DNA of 64,000 bases from an uncultured Oxalobacter sp. (GCA_934277985.1 CAKQWF010000002.1:186001-250000), one strand, 5' to 3'; shown: positions 1-11,179, numbered from the stretch's first letter. Program-made: numbers and translations. The notes: a model not told the origin generated them from the sequence alone.

Positions 1-1
1 G

Positions 2-2014
2 ATCGTCCAGCAGTTCGCCCAGTATGTCAAACTGAACAAGAAGATTCCTCAGGAAGTGGTCGCATCCCTGTCGTCAATAGAGGAACCCGGACGTTTCGCT
101 GATACGATCGCCGCGCATTTGCCGCTGAAGCTGGAACAGAAACAGGTCGTTCTCGAAATGGTCAAGATCGAGCGCCGGCTTGAATACCTGCTGGAACGGA
201 TTGAAGGCGAACTCGATATCATGCAGGTCGAAAAACGTATCCGTGGCAGGGTCAAACGCCAGATGGAAAAATCGCAACGCGAATACTATCTGAATGAACA
301 GGTCAAGGCCATTCAGCGTGAACTGGGTGAAGGCGAGGAAGGAGCCGATCTCGAGGAGCTGGAAAAACGGATCATCGCCGCCAAAATGCCCAAGGAAGCC
401 AAGGACAAGGCCATGGGAGAATTGCGCAAGCTCAAATCCATGTCACCGATGTCAGCCGAAGCGACGGTCGTCAGAAACTATATCGAAACGCTGGTTTCAC
501 TTCCATGGCGAAAAAAATCCAAGGTCAGCAACGATCTGGCCAATGCGGAAAGGGTGCTGGACAACGATCATTACGGGCTGGAAAAGGTCAAGGAACGTAT
601 TCTGGAATATCTGGCTGTCCAGCAGCGTGTGGACAAGGTCAAGGCGCCGATTCTGTGCTTTGTCGGGCCGCCGGGAGTCGGCAAGACATCGCTTGGACAG
701 TCGATCGCGCGTGCGACCAACCGCAAGTATGTCCGTATGGCGTTGGGCGGCGTGCGCGATGAGGCGGAAATCCGTGGCCATCGCCGAACCTATATCGGTG
801 CTATGCCTGGCAAGATTTTGCAGAGTCTGGTCAAGGCAGGGGTTCGCAATCCGCTGTTTTTGCTTGATGAGGTGGACAAGATCGGTGCAGATTTTCGTGG
901 CGATCCGGCAGCCGCTCTGCTGGAAGTGCTGGATCCGGAACAAAATCACACTTTTTCCGACCATTATGTCGAGGTGGACTTCGATTTGTCGGATGTGATG
1001 TTCATCGCGACATCCAATTCCTACAATATTCCGCCCGCATTGCTGGACAGAATGGAAGTCATCCGTCTGTCGGGTTATACGGAAGATGAAAAAACCAGTA
1101 TCGCACAGCGGTATCTGCTGCCCAAGCAGATGAAAGGCAATGGCCTGAAGGATACCGAATTGTCGATTACTGAAGCGGCGATTCGCGACATCATCCGGTA
1201 TTACACCCGGGAAGCCGGTGTACGTGCACTGGAACGGGAAATTTCCAAGATTTGCCGGAAGGTCGTCAAGATGATGCTGCTCAAGAAACAGCAGCGCAAA
1301 GTCGTCGTGACACCCAAGAATATGGACAAGTTCCTGGGCGTGAAACAGTTCGATTTCGGCGTTGCCGAAAAGGAAAACCAGATCGGTGAAGTGACCGGAC
1401 TGGCCTGGACGGAAGTCGGTGGTGAACTGTTGACGATCGAGGCGGTGACGGTTCCGGGCAAGGGACAGATTATCCGGACGGGAACGCTGGGTGACGTGAT
1501 GAAAGAATCCATTGAGGCAGCACGGACAGTTGTCAGAAGCCGTGCGAATAATCTCGGCATCAAAAACGAGGTTTTCGAGAAAAAGGATATCCATATTCAC
1601 GTGCCGGAAGGAGCGACTCCGAAGGATGGTCCGTCTGCCGGTATTTCGATGGCGACGGCGCTGGTGTCGGTGTTCAGCGGCATACCTGTCAGGGCCGATG
1701 TCGCCATGACTGGGGAAATCACTTTGCGTGGCGAAGTGCTTCCGATCGGTGGTTTGAAGGAAAAACTGCTGGCAGCGTTGCGTGGTGGTATCAAGAAAGT
1801 GGTGATTCCGCAGGAAAACGTCAAGGATCTGGCGGAAATTCCGGACAATGTCAAAAACAAGCTGGAAATCATTCCGGTACGCTGGATCGACAAGGTCTGG
1901 GAGATTGCGCTGGAACGTCAGCCGGAACCGATTACGGAAGAACAACTTGCCGTGCCGGTAGCAGCCGACAAGCCGGAAAACAATGTCAGTGGCGGCAATG
2001 TGGTGACGCACTGA
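2..2014 (+). CDS. lon: ATP-dependent protease La (Lon), 5' truncated by window edge
   Basis: Lon is a cytosolic homo-oligomeric AAA+ serine protease that degrades misfolded and short-lived regulatory proteins. The frame is open from base 2, giving about 670 residues. A full Lon has about 800, so part of the N-terminal substrate-binding domain lies outside the window. Visible in order are the end of the N domain and its coiled coil, Walker A (GPPGVGKT, near base 664), Walker B (FLLDEVDK, near 859), and the C-terminal protease domain. The protease carries the catalytic Ser in DGPSAGIS (near 1627) and the Lys in [11 protein letters not shown]. The C-terminal tail after the protease domain is variable. 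It converges on the NAD(P)HX repair gene across a shared terminator. Family assignment is secure; the true start cannot be seen. Confidence 0.97.
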   Translation: MVQQFAQYVKLNKKIPQEVVASLSSIEEPGRFADTIAAHLPLKLEQKQVVLEMVKIERRLEYLLERIEGELDIMQVEKRIRGRVKRQMEKSQREYYLNEQVKAIQRELGEGEEGADLEELEKRIIAAKMPKEAKDKAMGELRKLKSMSPMSAEATVVRNYIETLVSLPWRKKSKVSNDLANAERVLDNDHYGLEKVKERILEYLAVQQRVDKVKAPILCFVGPPGVGKTSLGQSIARATNRKYVRMALGGVRDEAEIRGHRRTYIGAMPGKILQSLVKAGVRNPLFLLDEVDKIGADFRGDPAAALLEVLDPEQNHTFSDHYVEVDFDLSDVMFIATSNSYNIPPALLDRMEVIRLSGYTEDEKTSIAQRYLLPKQMKGNGLKDTELSITEAAIRDIIRYYTREAGVRALEREISKICRKVVKMMLLKKQQRKVVVTPKNMDKFLGVKQFDFGVAEKENQIGEVTGLAWTEVGGELLTIEAVTVPGKGQIIRTGTLGDVMKESIEAARTVVRSRANNLGIKNEVFEKKDIHIHVPEGATPKDGPSAGISMATALVSVFSGIPVRADVAMTGEITLRGEVLPIGGLKEKLLAALRGGIKKVVIPQENVKDLAEIPDNVKNKLEIIPVRWIDKVWEIALERQPEPITEEQLAVPVAADKPENNVSGGNVVTH

Positions 2015-2031
2015 TTGCTTGCAGGAATGAA

Positions 2032-2058
2032 AAACCCCGGTCAAACCGGGGTTTTTTT
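2032..2058. terminator. Bidirectional rho-independent terminator
   Basis: A GC-rich stem (ACCCCGGT against ACCGGGGT type pairing, 3-nt loop) is bordered by A and T runs. It can end both lon on the plus strand and the convergent minus-strand gene. The minus-strand stop codon (2057-2059) touches its edge. Confidence 0.85.
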
Positions 2059-3586
2059 ATGAATGTGTTGCAGCGATCAGTTCGTTGAGCAGGACACGTG
2101 CGACCGGTGCGATTTCGCCGGCAGTGATGCCGATACACCCCATGTGTGCCGGTGCCAGACGGTCGGCAGCCTTGCCATGCAGCCAGACGGCAGCCAATGC
2201 CGCTTCCCATGCATGCCAGCCCTGCGCGAGCAAGCTGCCCGTCATGCCGGAAAGGACGTCTCCGGTGCCGGCAGTGGCCAGTCCCGGGTTGCCGGTAGGG
2301 TTGATGACGGTTTTGCCGTCCGGCGAGCAGATAATGGTGCCGGAGCCTTTCAGAACGGTAATGGCATGGTATTTTTTCGTCAGCATGCGTGCTGCCTTGA
2401 GCCGATCCGACTGGACGGTTTTGCTGTCGGTTCCCAGAAGGCGTGCAGCCTCGAGGGGATGCGGTGTGATGATGGTTGGTGCTCGGCGTTCTGCCATAGA
2501 CTGCTGCAGGTCGGCGTCATCGGACAGGATGTTCAGTGCGTCGGCGTCGAAAACGGCAGGCTGGTTCGATTCGATGACCCGAGTCAGGTATTTGCGCGCA
2601 GGTGCTGATGTTCCCAATCCGGGGCCGATGACGGTGACGTCGGTTGCGAAGTCGAAGCGATGTGCTGCACGGAACATCAGTTCCGGACTGACGGGGTCGT
2701 AGGCGGGTGGATCGTTCAGATAAACGGCGTAGCACAGACCGGTACCGCAATACAGGGCTGCGCGGGCAGCCAGTACCGGTGCCCCCGTCATGCCTGGCGC
2801 ACCTCCGATGATGGCGAGTCTGCCATAACTGCCTTTATGGGTATCGTGACGGCGTGGTGTCAGGAAGGTTCGGAAGAGTTCCGGGCCGTTCAGCCAGCAC
2901 TGTGTATCAGGAAAACAGGCTTTGTTCACATCCAGACTGGCGATATGGACTTCACCTGCGTGGTCACGTCCTTTTCCGGTGTGCAATCCGGGTTTGTCTG
3001 CGATGAACGTGATGGTATGCGTAGCACGGATGGCGACGGCATCGTCACCGACGACATTGCCGGTGTCGGCATTCAGGCCACTGGGGACGTCCAGCGCCAG
3101 AATGGGACAGGGCAGTGTATTGACAATTTCGACGAGCTGGCTGCGACTGCCGGTCAGCGCTTCTTTCAGGCCGATACCGAACATGCCGTCGACGACAAGC
3201 GACCATTGCCGGCCACTGATCGATTCAAGCGTGGTATTGAGCGAGAGGGCATCTTCCCAGTGAATGGCGCTTTTGACGGCTTTTTGCCTTGCCATGCGTG
3301 CTTCTTCAGGTTCGCGTTTTTTCCGGTTGGCAACGAGCAGTACCGAGACATGAATGCCTGCATCGGCCAGCAGCGTGGCCATTTCCAGGGCGTCTCCGCC
3401 ATTGTTTCCGGGGCCTGCCAATACGAGAACCTTTCCCGGGGTATCATCACCTTGTTGGGAGAGGATTGACAATGCGAGATCGGCTGCTTTGCGGCCGGCG
3501 CGTTGCATCAGGGTTCCCTTGGGCAGTTCGGCAAGCGCCGTTTGTTCGATGGTACGGACGGCCTTGATGGAATATAGGGCGTTCAT
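2057..3586 (-). CDS. nnr: Bifunctional NAD(P)HX epimerase / ADP-dependent NAD(P)HX dehydratase
   Basis: This enzyme repairs hydrated NADH/NADPH. The N-terminal YjeF_N domain (about residues 1-220) epimerises R/S-NAD(P)HX, and the C-terminal ribokinase-like domain (about 230-500) dehydrates S-NAD(P)HX using ADP. The 509-residue length matches the fused bacterial form. Motifs seen are GPGNNGGD and LALDVPSGLNADTG in the epimerase half, then GPGLGTS and the catalytic NPGLATAGTGDVLSGM segment in the dehydratase half. The ATG has a good CGGAG ribosome site about 7 nt upstream. It stands alone, convergent with lon and divergent from rpsB. Confidence 0.93.
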   Translation of the reverse strand: MNALYSIKAVRTIEQTALAELPKGTLMQRAGRKAADLALSILSQQGDDTPGKVLVLAGPGNNGGDALEMATLLADAGIHVSVLLVANRKKREPEEARMARQKAVKSAIHWEDALSLNTTLESISGRQWSLVVDGMFGIGLKEALTGSRSQLVEIVNTLPCPILALDVPSGLNADTGNVVGDDAVAIRATHTITFIADKPGLHTGKGRDHAGEVHIASLDVNKACFPDTQCWLNGPELFRTFLTPRRHDTHKGSYGRLAIIGGAPGMTGAPVLAARAALYCGTGLCYAVYLNDPPAYDPVSPELMFRAAHRFDFATDVTVIGPGLGTSAPARKYLTRVIESNQPAVFDADALNILSDDADLQQSMAERRAPTIITPHPLEAARLLGTDSKTVQSDRLKAARMLTKKYHAITVLKGSGTIICSPDGKTVINPTGNPGLATAGTGDVLSGMTGSLLAQGWHAWEAALAAVWLHGKAADRLAPAHMGCIGITAGEIAPVARVLLNELIAATHS

Positions 3587-3717
3587 GGCAGACTCCGGAA
3601 AGAATATTAAAAGTCGGCAATGGTTTCATTATGTGGCATATGATGCATATGGTGCAGCCCCCGAAGGCGGAAAAGGATTTTGTGCCACGTTTTCGTGTCT
3701 TTTTGCGGTGTGCTCCC

Positions 3718-3746
3718 TTCAAGAGAAACGGTTTTTACAGTACAAT
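3718..3746 (+). promoter_or_regulatory. Putative sigma-70 promoter of rpsB-tsf
   Basis: TTCAAG (3718-3723) and TACAAT (3741-3746) are separated by 17 bp. They lie about 120 bp before rpsB in the gap from 3587 to 3864. The long leader that follows is where ribosomal protein S2 autoregulation would be expected, but I did not identify a specific S2-binding structure. The -10 is good and the -35 is weak. Confidence 0.4.
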
Positions 3747-3864
3747 GACGAACTCTTGAAATTTTTCAAGACCTTATTTTGTTTTTCAATCGCGAATTCG
3801 GCCTGAAAGGGTGCCCGCATGTCGGGTGTTTGGGCGGATTCAAGACCTAACCCTGGAGATTACT

Positions 3865-4602
3865 ATGTCTGTTACCATGCGTGAAATGCTGGAAGCCGGT
3901 GTGCATTTCGGCCATCAAACCCGTTTCTGGAATCCGAAGATGGCTCCTTTCATCTTCGGCCATCGCAACAAAATCCATATCGTCAATCTGGAAAAGACGC
4001 TGACCATGTATAACGACGCGATGAATTACATCCGTCAGCTGGCAGCCAATCGCGGTACCATTTTGATGGTCGGAACGAAACGGCAGGCCCGCGACATCAT
4101 CGCCAGCGAAGCGCAGCGTGCCGGTATGCCATATGTCGACCAGCGTTGGCTGGGCGGCATGTTGACCAACTTCAAGACGATCCGTACTTCCATCAAGCGC
4201 CTGAAAGATATGGAAGCGGCCATCGAGGACGGCACGGTCGATAAAATGAGCAAGAAAGAAGGCCTGATGTTCCAGCGCGAAGTGGCCAAGCTGCAGAAAT
4301 CCATTGGCGGTATCAAGGATATGAACGGTTTGCCTGACGCACTTTTCGTCGTCGATGTCGGTTACCACAAGGGTGCCGTTACCGAAGCAGCCAAGCTCGG
4401 TATCCCGGTAATCGGTGTTGTCGATACGAATCATTCGCCTGAAGGACTGGCTTATGTCATTCCGGGCAACGATGATTCATCCAAGGCTATCCAGCTGTAT
4501 GCACGTGGTGTTGCCGATGCAATTCTCGAAGGTCGCGCCAGCGCCATGCAGGAAGTGCTGGAAACCATCAAGGGCGAAGAAGCCGCTGAAGAAAGCAAGT
4601 AA
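3865..4602 (+). CDS. rpsB: 30S ribosomal protein S2
   Basis: S2 is a small-subunit protein needed for S1 binding and translation initiation. I chose the ATG at 3865, with GGAG 7 nt upstream, giving 245 residues. It starts [20 protein letters not shown], the conserved S2 N terminus; earlier in-frame starts would add an unlikely extension. It also has the family signatures [11 protein letters not shown] and the strand-helix segment around [13 protein letters not shown]. It opens the rpsB-tsf-pyrH-frr-uppS cluster, with an 87-bp gap containing two hairpins before tsf. Confidence 0.98.
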   Translation: MSVTMREMLEAGVHFGHQTRFWNPKMAPFIFGHRNKIHIVNLEKTLTMYNDAMNYIRQLAANRGTILMVGTKRQARDIIASEAQRAGMPYVDQRWLGGMLTNFKTIRTSIKRLKDMEAAIEDGTVDKMSKKEGLMFQREVAKLQKSIGGIKDMNGLPDALFVVDVGYHKGAVTEAAKLGIPVIGVVDTNHSPEGLAYVIPGNDDSSKAIQLYARGVADAILEGRASAMQEVLETIKGEEAAEESK

Positions 4603-4607
4603 TCGTA

Positions 4608-4637
4608 CCGGTTTTCCGGCAAAAGCCGGAAAACCGG
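4608..4637 (+). promoter_or_regulatory. rpsB-tsf intercistronic stem-loop
   Basis: A perfect 13-bp inverted repeat (CCGGTTTTCCGGC and its complement) around an AAAA loop lies directly after the rpsB stop. No T run follows. It is therefore more likely an mRNA-stability element or partial attenuator, setting rpsB versus tsf levels, than a full terminator. Confidence 0.6.
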
Positions 4638-4656
4638 CTGGAACATTCAGTCAAAC

Positions 4657-4672
4657 GGGGGCTATTGCCCCC
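4657..4672 (+). promoter_or_regulatory. Small GC hairpin before tsf
   Basis: A 6-bp GGGGGC/GCCCCC stem with a 4-nt loop lies just upstream of the GAGGAG ribosome site of tsf. It could influence tsf translation or form a second weak attenuator with the preceding hairpin. Confidence 0.4.
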
Positions 4673-4689
4673 TCTGTGAGGAGAACAGT

Positions 4690-5598
4690 ATGGCAGTCAT
4701 TACAGCAGCTATGGTGGGTCAGCTGCGAGCAAAAACCGATGCCCCGATGATGGAATGCAAAAAGGCATTGACCGAGGCAAACGGTGACATGCAGAAAGCG
4801 GAAGATATTCTGCGTGTCAAACTGGGCAACAAGGCTTCGAAAGCTTCCAGCCGTATCGCGGCAGAAGGTGTTATCGCGATTCATGTCGACGGCAATACAG
4901 CAGCTATCGCCGAAGTCAATTGCGAAACCGATTTCGTGACGAAAAACGATGACTTCATCGCGCTGGCCAATTCCTGCGCCAAGTTGGTTGCGGAAAACAA
5001 TCCTGCCGATGTCGCAGCGTTGTCCGCATTGCCGCTGAACGGCAAGACGGTTGAACAGGAACGTACCGATTTGGTCGGTCGTATCGGTGAAAACATGTCC
5101 ATCCGCCGTTTCGCACATCATCAGAGCGATGTGAAGATCGCTTCGTATCTGCATGGTTCACGTATCGGCGTGATCGTCGAATACGATGGTCCGGACGAAC
5201 AGGTCGGCAAGGATGTAGCGATGCATATCGCCGCCATGAAGCCGGCAGCCCTCTCGGCCGAACAGGTCGATCCGGCACTGATCGAACGGGAACGTACGAT
5301 CGCCAAGCAGAAAGCGGATGAAGATGCCGCCAAGGCAGTGGCCGAAGGCAAGAAAGCGCAGCCAGCTGACATTGTGGCGCGTCGTGTCGAAGGTTCTGTT
5401 CAGAAATTCCTCAAGGAAGTTTCATTGCTGAACCAGCCGTTCGTCAAGAACGACAAGCAATCGGTCGGCCAGATGCTGAAAGAAAAGAATACGACGATCA
5501 AGTCTTATACCCTTTATGTCGTGGGTGAAGGGCTTGAGAAGAAGTCGGATGATTTCGCAGCGGAAGTGGCCGCACAGATGGCTGCAGCCAAGGCGTGA
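4690..5598 (+). CDS. tsf: Elongation factor Ts
   Basis: EF-Ts is the guanine-nucleotide exchange factor for EF-Tu. The 302-residue product has the N-terminal UBA-like domain ([24 protein letters not shown]) and the core [10 protein letters not shown] motif that inserts into EF-Tu. It also has the C-terminal dimerisation and tail segments ([13 protein letters not shown]). The start ATG follows a GAGGAGAAC ribosome site. It is cotranscribed with rpsB and followed by a terminator-like hairpin before pyrH. Confidence 0.98.
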   Translation: MAVITAAMVGQLRAKTDAPMMECKKALTEANGDMQKAEDILRVKLGNKASKASSRIAAEGVIAIHVDGNTAAIAEVNCETDFVTKNDDFIALANSCAKLVAENNPADVAALSALPLNGKTVEQERTDLVGRIGENMSIRRFAHHQSDVKIASYLHGSRIGVIVEYDGPDEQVGKDVAMHIAAMKPAALSAEQVDPALIERERTIAKQKADEDAAKAVAEGKKAQPADIVARRVEGSVQKFLKEVSLLNQPFVKNDKQSVGQMLKEKNTTIKSYTLYVVGEGLEKKSDDFAAEVAAQMAAAKA

Positions 5599-5605
5599 TT
5601 TTTGC

Positions 5606-5627
5606 AAACGGGCCGAAAGGCCCGTTT
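5606..5627 (+). terminator. Terminator after tsf
   Basis: AAACGGGCC and GGCCCGTTT pair around a GAAA tetraloop and are followed by TTTTGC. The T tract is short, so some read-through into pyrH is likely. Confidence 0.65.
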
Positions 5628-5682
5628 TGCTAGGGATTTGCATTTTTCATTGTGTTAAGGCGGTAGGAAAAGGAAATCGGTT

Positions 5683-6399
5683 ATGACCAGTCCACTATAC
5701 AAGCGGGTTCTTCTGAAATTGTCGGGCGAAGCACTCATGGGAGAAGATCAGTTCGGTATCAATCGTGCTTCGATCGAACAGATGGTCGGGGATGTGGTCG
5801 ATGCCGTCAATCTCGGCGTGGAAATGGCGATTGTCATCGGTGGCGGCAATATTTTCCGTGGTGTCGCACCGGGTGCCAAGGGAATGGACCGGGCGACGGC
5901 CGATTATATGGGGATGCTGGCGACGGTGATCAATTCGCTGGCACTGGCCGACGCAATGGAACAAAATGGTCTGACGGCTCGTGTCATGTCCGCCATCGGT
6001 ATTGATCAGGTAGTTGAATCCTATGTCAGACCGAAGGCGCTTCAATATCTGGAAGAAGGCAAGGTCGTCGTTTTTGCAGCCGGTACCGGCAATCCTTTTT
6101 TCACCACGGATACGGCAGCGGCGCTGCGTGGTGCTGAAATGGGAGCGGAAATCGTACTGAAGGCCACCAAGGTGGATGGCGTATACAGTGCAGATCCCAT
6201 GAAGGATGCCTCGGCGACGCGTTATTCGCATATCACGTTCGATGAGGCGATTGAAAAACATCTCGAAGTGATGGATGCGGCGGCCTTTGCGTTATGTCGT
6301 GACCAGAAGTTGCCGATCAAGATTTTCTCGATTCTCAAGCACGGAGCGCTGAAACGGGTGTTGCTGGGCGAGGATGAGGGGACACTGGTCCATCTTTGA
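5683..6399 (+). CDS. pyrH: UMP kinase
   Basis: This enzyme phosphorylates UMP to UDP in pyrimidine nucleotide synthesis. It belongs to the bacterial amino-acid-kinase fold family (hexameric, GTP-activated, UTP-inhibited). The 238-residue length is typical. Motifs seen are [12 protein letters not shown] near the N terminus (phosphate loop), [11 protein letters not shown], and the distal [12 protein letters not shown] nucleotide-binding loop. It sits at its conserved place between tsf and frr. Confidence 0.97.
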   Translation: MTSPLYKRVLLKLSGEALMGEDQFGINRASIEQMVGDVVDAVNLGVEMAIVIGGGNIFRGVAPGAKGMDRATADYMGMLATVINSLALADAMEQNGLTARVMSAIGIDQVVESYVRPKALQYLEEGKVVVFAAGTGNPFFTTDTAAALRGAEMGAEIVLKATKVDGVYSADPMKDASATRYSHITFDEAIEKHLEVMDAAAFALCRDQKLPIKIFSILKHGALKRVLLGEDEGTLVHL

Positions 6400-6464
6400 G
6401 ATGGAAACGCTATAATGCCGGTGCCTGTTCTCTTTTTACCGTTTATTTTGCAAGAGGATGACTC

Positions 6465-7025
6465 ATGAGTATTGCCGATATCAAGAAAAATGCCGAACAG
6501 AAAATGAACAAGTCGGTGGAATCGTTGAAAGCCGACCTGGCAAAAGTCCGTACCGGACGGGCGCATACCGGCATTCTCGACCATATCCAGGTCGATTATT
6601 ACGGCACGCCGACACAGATCAACCAGGTGGCCAACGTGACGCTGATCGATGCACGGACCATTTCCGTCCAGCCATGGGAAAAGAAGATGGTCAATGTGAT
6701 CGAAAAAGCGATCCGTGACTCCGATTTGGGGCTCAATCCTTCGTCTGTCGGCGATATCATCCGTGTACCAACGCCACCGCTGACGGAAGAACGGCGCAAG
6801 GAAATGGTCAAACTGGTCAAGACGGAAGGCGAAGATGCAAAGGTTGCTGTCCGCAATATCCGTCGTGATGCCAATGAATCGCTGAAAAAGATGGTCAAGG
6901 AAAAGGAATGCTCCGATGACGATGAACGTCGTGCACAGGACGATATCCAGAAACTGACTGACAAATTTGTGCAGCAGATCGACAAGCTGTTGATTGAAAA
7001 AGAAAAAGAAGTCATGACGGTTTGA
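6465..7025 (+). CDS. frr: Ribosome recycling factor
   Basis: RRF splits post-termination ribosomes together with EF-G. The 186-residue length and the N-terminal helix plus core motif [17 protein letters not shown] match the family. So do the [16 protein letters not shown] strand region and the C-terminal long helix ([14 protein letters not shown]). The start ATG follows an AGAGGATG ribosome site. A TATAAT box at 6411-6416 lies in the 65-bp gap after pyrH and may give frr an extra promoter, but no convincing -35 accompanies it. Confidence 0.97.
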   Translation: MSIADIKKNAEQKMNKSVESLKADLAKVRTGRAHTGILDHIQVDYYGTPTQINQVANVTLIDARTISVQPWEKKMVNVIEKAIRDSDLGLNPSSVGDIIRVPTPPLTEERRKEMVKLVKTEGEDAKVAVRNIRRDANESLKKMVKEKECSDDDERRAQDDIQKLTDKFVQQIDKLLIEKEKEVMTV

Positions 7026-7035
7026 CGGTTTCGTC

Positions 7036-7749
7036 ATGTCTGACAAGAGAGTGATGCCGCGCCATATCGCCATCGTGATGGATGGTAATGGCCGCTGGGC
7101 GAAAAAACGTTTTTTGCCACGGATTGCGGGACATGCCAGGGGGGTTGAGGCGATCAGGCGTACGATCGAGGGGTGTCTGGCGCGTGGAATCGAATATCTG
7201 ACGGTATTCGCCTTCAGTTCGGAAAACTGGAACAGGCCCAGCGAGGAAGTCGGTTTTCTGATGAATCTGTTCATGGCGACGCTGGAAAAGGAAACGGACA
7301 GATTGCATGCCAACCGTATCCGGTTGAAAGTGGTCGGTGATACCAGTCGTTTCGCACCTGAACTGCAGGATGCGATCGTTCGTGCACAGAAGAAGACGGT
7401 AGACAATTCGGCACTGACCCTGACGGTTTGCGCCAATTACGGTGGGCAGTGGGATATCCTGCAGGCGGCACGTCATCTCATTCGAAATGGTATCGGTGCA
7501 GAAGAAATGACGACGGAACGGCTGGCATCGTCGCTGGCATTGTCGTATGCACCGGATCCAGACCTGTTTATCCGGACAGGCGGCGAAAAACGGATATCAA
7601 ATTTTCTGCTCTGGCAATTGGCCTATACCGAGTTATACTTTACAGATACTTACTGGCCCGATTTCGACGACAGCGAGCTGGAAAAAGCGATCGTTTCATT
7701 CCAGACAAGAGAAAGACGATTCGGAAAAACAAGCGAACAACTGGTGTAA
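7036..7749 (+). CDS. uppS: Undecaprenyl diphosphate synthase (cis-prenyltransferase)
   Basis: This enzyme condenses isopentenyl diphosphate onto farnesyl diphosphate to make the C55 carrier for peptidoglycan and O-antigen synthesis. The 237 residues carry the catalytic Asp motif IVMDGNGRWAKKR near the N terminus, the FAFSSENWNRP loop, and the C-terminal RTGGEKRISNFLLWQ segment that binds diphosphate. It starts 10 bp after frr and ends 4 bp before cdsA, so it is probably cotranscribed. Confidence 0.97.
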   Translation: MSDKRVMPRHIAIVMDGNGRWAKKRFLPRIAGHARGVEAIRRTIEGCLARGIEYLTVFAFSSENWNRPSEEVGFLMNLFMATLEKETDRLHANRIRLKVVGDTSRFAPELQDAIVRAQKKTVDNSALTLTVCANYGGQWDILQAARHLIRNGIGAEEMTTERLASSLALSYAPDPDLFIRTGGEKRISNFLLWQLAYTELYFTDTYWPDFDDSELEKAIVSFQTRERRFGKTSEQLV

Positions 7750-7753
7750 GCCG

Positions 7754-8572
7754 ATGCTGAAAAAACGCATATATACGGCCGTCTGTCTTGCCGCCGTCCT
7801 GTTTCTGATTCTGTGGTCACAGAACGAGTGGCTGTTCAAACTCTTTCTGCTGGCCTTTTTTTGTGCAGCTTCCTGGGAAAACGCCAGATTGTTCGGCAAC
7901 CGCAGTCCGGTTGTCGTCGCTGTTCTGGCGGGTCTCGTTTTTGCCGGATTGTCGCTGTGGCTGACGGAAGAGATTTGCATCTGGTTCGCAATCGTATCGG
8001 TCGTTATCTGGATACTTTATCTCATACCGTCCCTGTTTCGGGAGTTGCCGGTACAAGGCAGCATATCAGGGCGTCTTTACCAGTTCCTGTACTGGGTCTC
8101 CATTCTGGGCAGTTTCCTTGCGGTTTATATGTTGTATAACCAGTCGGCATTATTGTTGTTGTCGGTGTTGAAAATCGTCTGGCTGGCTGATATCGGAGCC
8201 TATTTTGCAGGGCGCGCTTTCGGCAAGCACAAGCTCGCACCATCCATTTCTCCAGGAAAGACATGGGAAGGTGTGATCGGTGGAGTTGTCGCCGTATTGC
8301 TGGTCGCTTCCTGCGTGTTGTGTTTCACGACATGGCAGACGACACTGGCCGCAAGAATTTTCGAGAAATACGGCTGGATTGCCATGATTTGCGGTCTGGT
8401 TGCGTTGGTCGCCTTGAGTATTCTGGGCGATCTGCTCGAATCCAAACTGAAACGGCGTGCTGGTATGAAGGACAGCAGTCAGTTGTTGCCGGGGCATGGC
8501 GGGGTGCTGGATCGGATTGATTCGCTGATTCCCGTACTACCGCTGGCGCTTTTATTGGGGATGTGGTTGTAA
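7754..8572 (+). CDS. cdsA: Phosphatidate cytidylyltransferase (CDP-diglyceride synthase)
   Basis: An inner-membrane enzyme making CDP-diacylglycerol, the branch point for phospholipids. I chose the ATG at 7754 (272 residues) because the protein from [17 protein letters not shown] on is family-like, while longer in-frame starts lie inside uppS. It has about 7-8 hydrophobic segments and the C-terminal CDS signature ([22 protein letters not shown], then [14 protein letters not shown]) with the catalytic acidic residues. Confidence 0.95.
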   Translation: MLKKRIYTAVCLAAVLFLILWSQNEWLFKLFLLAFFCAASWENARLFGNRSPVVVAVLAGLVFAGLSLWLTEEICIWFAIVSVVIWILYLIPSLFRELPVQGSISGRLYQFLYWVSILGSFLAVYMLYNQSALLLLSVLKIVWLADIGAYFAGRAFGKHKLAPSISPGKTWEGVIGGVVAVLLVASCVLCFTTWQTTLAARIFEKYGWIAMICGLVALVALSILGDLLESKLKRRAGMKDSSQLLPGHGGVLDRIDSLIPVLPLALLLGMWL

Positions 8573-8576
8573 AATC

Positions 8577-9764
8577 ATGGCAGCGGTTCCGCAACGTATT
8601 ACCGTGCTGGGTTCCACCGGGTCTATCGGCGTATCCACACTGGATGTTCTGGCCCGGCATCCCGAACAGTATACCGTTTATGCACTGACGGCCAACCGGC
8701 GTGTGGACGCATTGCTTCGGCAATGCGAACGTTTTTTGCCGGAAATCGCAGTGGTTGGCAATGCGGCGGACGCTGCGGTGCTTGAACGGAATTTGCGTGC
8801 AAAAGGTATCCGGACGGAAGTGGCCTATGGCGAAAAAGCATTGTGTGATGTCGCCGCATCAGACCATTGCGATGCAGTCATGGCGGCGATTGTCGGCGCG
8901 GCCGGTCTGGCGCCGGCTTTGGCGGCCGCACGTACCGGCAAGAAAGTCATGCTGGCCAACAAGGAAGCGCTGGTCATGTCAGGACAGCTGTTTATCGATG
9001 CGGTTCTGGCCAGCGGAGCCACGCTCCTGCCGATAGACAGCGAGCACAATGCCATTTTCCAGTGCTTGCCATCACGCTACAAGCGCTCTCCCCATGAGCA
9101 TGGGGTATCCAAAATCGTGCTGACGGCATCCGGCGGCCCTTTTCTGCACCGTCCGGTCGATACGCTCGACAGTGTGACGCCAGAGCAGGCGATTGCCCAT
9201 CCACGCTGGATCATGGGCCGTAAAATATCGGTCGATTCGGCTACAATGATGAACAAGGGGCTGGAAGTGATCGAAGCGCACTGGCTGTTCGGGATCCCGG
9301 CCGGCAGAATTGATGTCGTGATTCATCCGCAAAGCGTTATTCATTCCATGGTGTCCTATGTGGATGGATCAGTCATCGCACAGCTGGGCAATCCGGATAT
9401 GCGAATTCCTATCGCGCATGCGCTGGCTTATCCGGACAGAATGTTTTCCGGTGTGAAACCGCTTGATCTGGCGCAAATCGGGACATTGCAGTTCGAGTCA
9501 CCTGATTTTGCACGTTTTCCATGTCTCAAACTGGCGTATGATGCACTCAGAACCGGTGGCGCGACACCGGCGATCCTGAATGCAGCAAATGAAGTCGCCG
9601 TTCAGGCTTTTCTGGAACAGCGTATCAGTTTCCGACGTATCGACGACGTGGTTGCACGTGTTCTGGACAAGGTGACAACGGAAAGTTCGATTACGGGAAT
9701 CGACAGCGTGTTAATGCATGACCGCGCAGCCCGAACGGTCGCCACGAATCTGATTTTGCAATGA
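8577..9764 (+). CDS. dxr: 1-deoxy-D-xylulose-5-phosphate reductoisomerase
   Basis: First committed step of the MEP isoprenoid pathway, converting DXP to MEP with NADPH and a divalent metal. The 395-residue protein opens with the Rossmann NADPH loop ([16 protein letters not shown]). It contains [11 protein letters not shown], the metal-binding [11 protein letters not shown], and the ILTASGGPF flexible loop. It is 4 bp downstream of cdsA and overlaps rseP by 4 bp (ATGA), which indicates translational coupling. Confidence 0.97.
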   Translation: MAAVPQRITVLGSTGSIGVSTLDVLARHPEQYTVYALTANRRVDALLRQCERFLPEIAVVGNAADAAVLERNLRAKGIRTEVAYGEKALCDVAASDHCDAVMAAIVGAAGLAPALAAARTGKKVMLANKEALVMSGQLFIDAVLASGATLLPIDSEHNAIFQCLPSRYKRSPHEHGVSKIVLTASGGPFLHRPVDTLDSVTPEQAIAHPRWIMGRKISVDSATMMNKGLEVIEAHWLFGIPAGRIDVVIHPQSVIHSMVSYVDGSVIAQLGNPDMRIPIAHALAYPDRMFSGVKPLDLAQIGTLQFESPDFARFPCLKLAYDALRTGGATPAILNAANEVAVQAFLEQRISFRRIDDVVARVLDKVTTESSITGIDSVLMHDRAARTVATNLILQ

Positions 9765-11137
9765 TATTCATTCAAACATTACTGGCATTTGTCCTGGCCT
9801 TGTCGGTACTGATCGTGATTCATGAATTGGGCCATTACTGGATGGCACGGCTGTGCAATGTGAAAGTTTTGCGTTTTTCACTGGGAATGGGCAAAATTTT
9901 GTACAGTCGCCGTTTCGGTCCTGACCAGACTGAATGGGCGATTTCCTTGTTGCCGCTGGGCGGCTATGTCAAATTGCTGGACGCGCGTGCAGACGATCTG
10001 GATGCGGTTTCGCCCGAAGACAGGAAACGGGAGTTCACAAGCCAGAGCGTATGGCGGCGTATGGCCATTATCGCGGCAGGCCCGCTGGCCAATTTCGTCC
10101 TAGCTGTTTTTGTGCTGACGGGTTTGTATATATATGGTATGCCGGAACCGGTGGCGAGATTGCGTGAAGTGCCGGAAAATACCGTGGCGTACCAGGCCGG
10201 ATTGCGTGGCGGTGAAACGATCATAGCGATTGACGGAGTGCCGATCCACAACTGGCAGGAAGTGCGCTGGAAACTGACCGAAGTCCTGATGGAAGAGCGT
10301 CCGGCGGTTTCGTTGACCTATCGGCTTCCTGGAGACGCTGGAGACGATGCTGCCGGTTCTTCAACCTCAACCGCGATTATTCCGACGCATCATGTATCTA
10401 TCGACGATGTGGACAAGGATTTTATCGGCAAGCAGGGTTTGTCAGTAGAACGTCCTCCTGCGGTTATCGGTCCTGTCAGCGAGCAGGGGGTGGCGCAAAA
10501 AGCAGGTCTGCAAACAGGTGACAGGGTTTTGGCCGTCAATGGCAAACCGATACTGGATTCGCTGGCTCTCGTGAACTGTATCCGGTCTTCACCGGGACAG
10601 ACACTGGCATTGGAGGTATTGCGTGACGGAAAGCCGTACGAAATTACACTGATACCGCAAGCTCGCCCGGAAAAGGACAATCTGGTCGGAAAAATCGATG
10701 CAGGTATTTCCGTCATGCCGGAGATGACTGTTTTGCGTTACAGTATTCCCGTCGCTTTTCTGGAAGGTGCTTACAAAACCTGGGAGACTTCGGTCATTAC
10801 GGTAAAAATGATCGGCAAGATGATTACCGGTGATGTATCGCTGAAGAATATTACCGGTCCGATTGCCATCGCCGATTATGCAGGGCAGACAGCACGAGCT
10901 GGCCTGATCCGGTATCTGCATTTTATTGTTTTTATCAGTATCAGTATCGGGGTGATGAATTTGCTGCCGATACCAGTGTTGGATGGCGGTCTTTTGCTGT
11001 ATTATGCTGTGGAAATTGTCTCCGGTGGTTCCATTCCGGAGAAAGTGGCCGATATCGGTTACAAAATCGGCATCGGTATTCTCGGGATCCTGTTGCTGGT
11101 TGCTGTGTTCAACGACGTCGTGCGTCTTTTTTTCTGA
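9761..11137 (+). CDS. rseP: Site-2 metalloprotease RseP (regulator of sigma-E protease)
   Basis: An inner-membrane zinc protease that cleaves anti-sigma-E and remnant signal peptides. The first membrane segment carries HELGH (residues 21-25). Two periplasmic PDZ domains follow (about 120-190 and 215-290). The third-helix metal ligand motif [11 protein letters not shown] is near residue 400, and a last membrane segment ends the protein. The 458-residue length matches E. coli RseP (about 450). It sits directly before bamA, the usual placement, linking envelope-stress control to outer-membrane assembly. Confidence 0.95.
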   Translation: MIFIQTLLAFVLALSVLIVIHELGHYWMARLCNVKVLRFSLGMGKILYSRRFGPDQTEWAISLLPLGGYVKLLDARADDLDAVSPEDRKREFTSQSVWRRMAIIAAGPLANFVLAVFVLTGLYIYGMPEPVARLREVPENTVAYQAGLRGGETIIAIDGVPIHNWQEVRWKLTEVLMEERPAVSLTYRLPGDAGDDAAGSSTSTAIIPTHHVSIDDVDKDFIGKQGLSVERPPAVIGPVSEQGVAQKAGLQTGDRVLAVNGKPILDSLALVNCIRSSPGQTLALEVLRDGKPYEITLIPQARPEKDNLVGKIDAGISVMPEMTVLRYSIPVAFLEGAYKTWETSVITVKMIGKMITGDVSLKNITGPIAIADYAGQTARAGLIRYLHFIVFISISIGVMNLLPIPVLDGGLLLYYAVEIVSGGSIPEKVADIGYKIGIGILGILLLVAVFNDVVRLFF

Positions 11138-11179
11138 ATGGTGCCAGGAAGGATTGCCGGTTTCTGTAAGTGTCTTTAA

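Noticed and set aside
497..2044. Long minus-strand open frame (515 codons) opposite lon
   Set aside because: It lies antisense to a clear lon gene; its Arg/His/Phe-rich product has no family features. It is a by-product of lon codon use.
6222..7436. Minus-strand open frame across frr and uppS
   Set aside because: Antisense to two conserved genes; low-complexity Phe/Ser-rich product.
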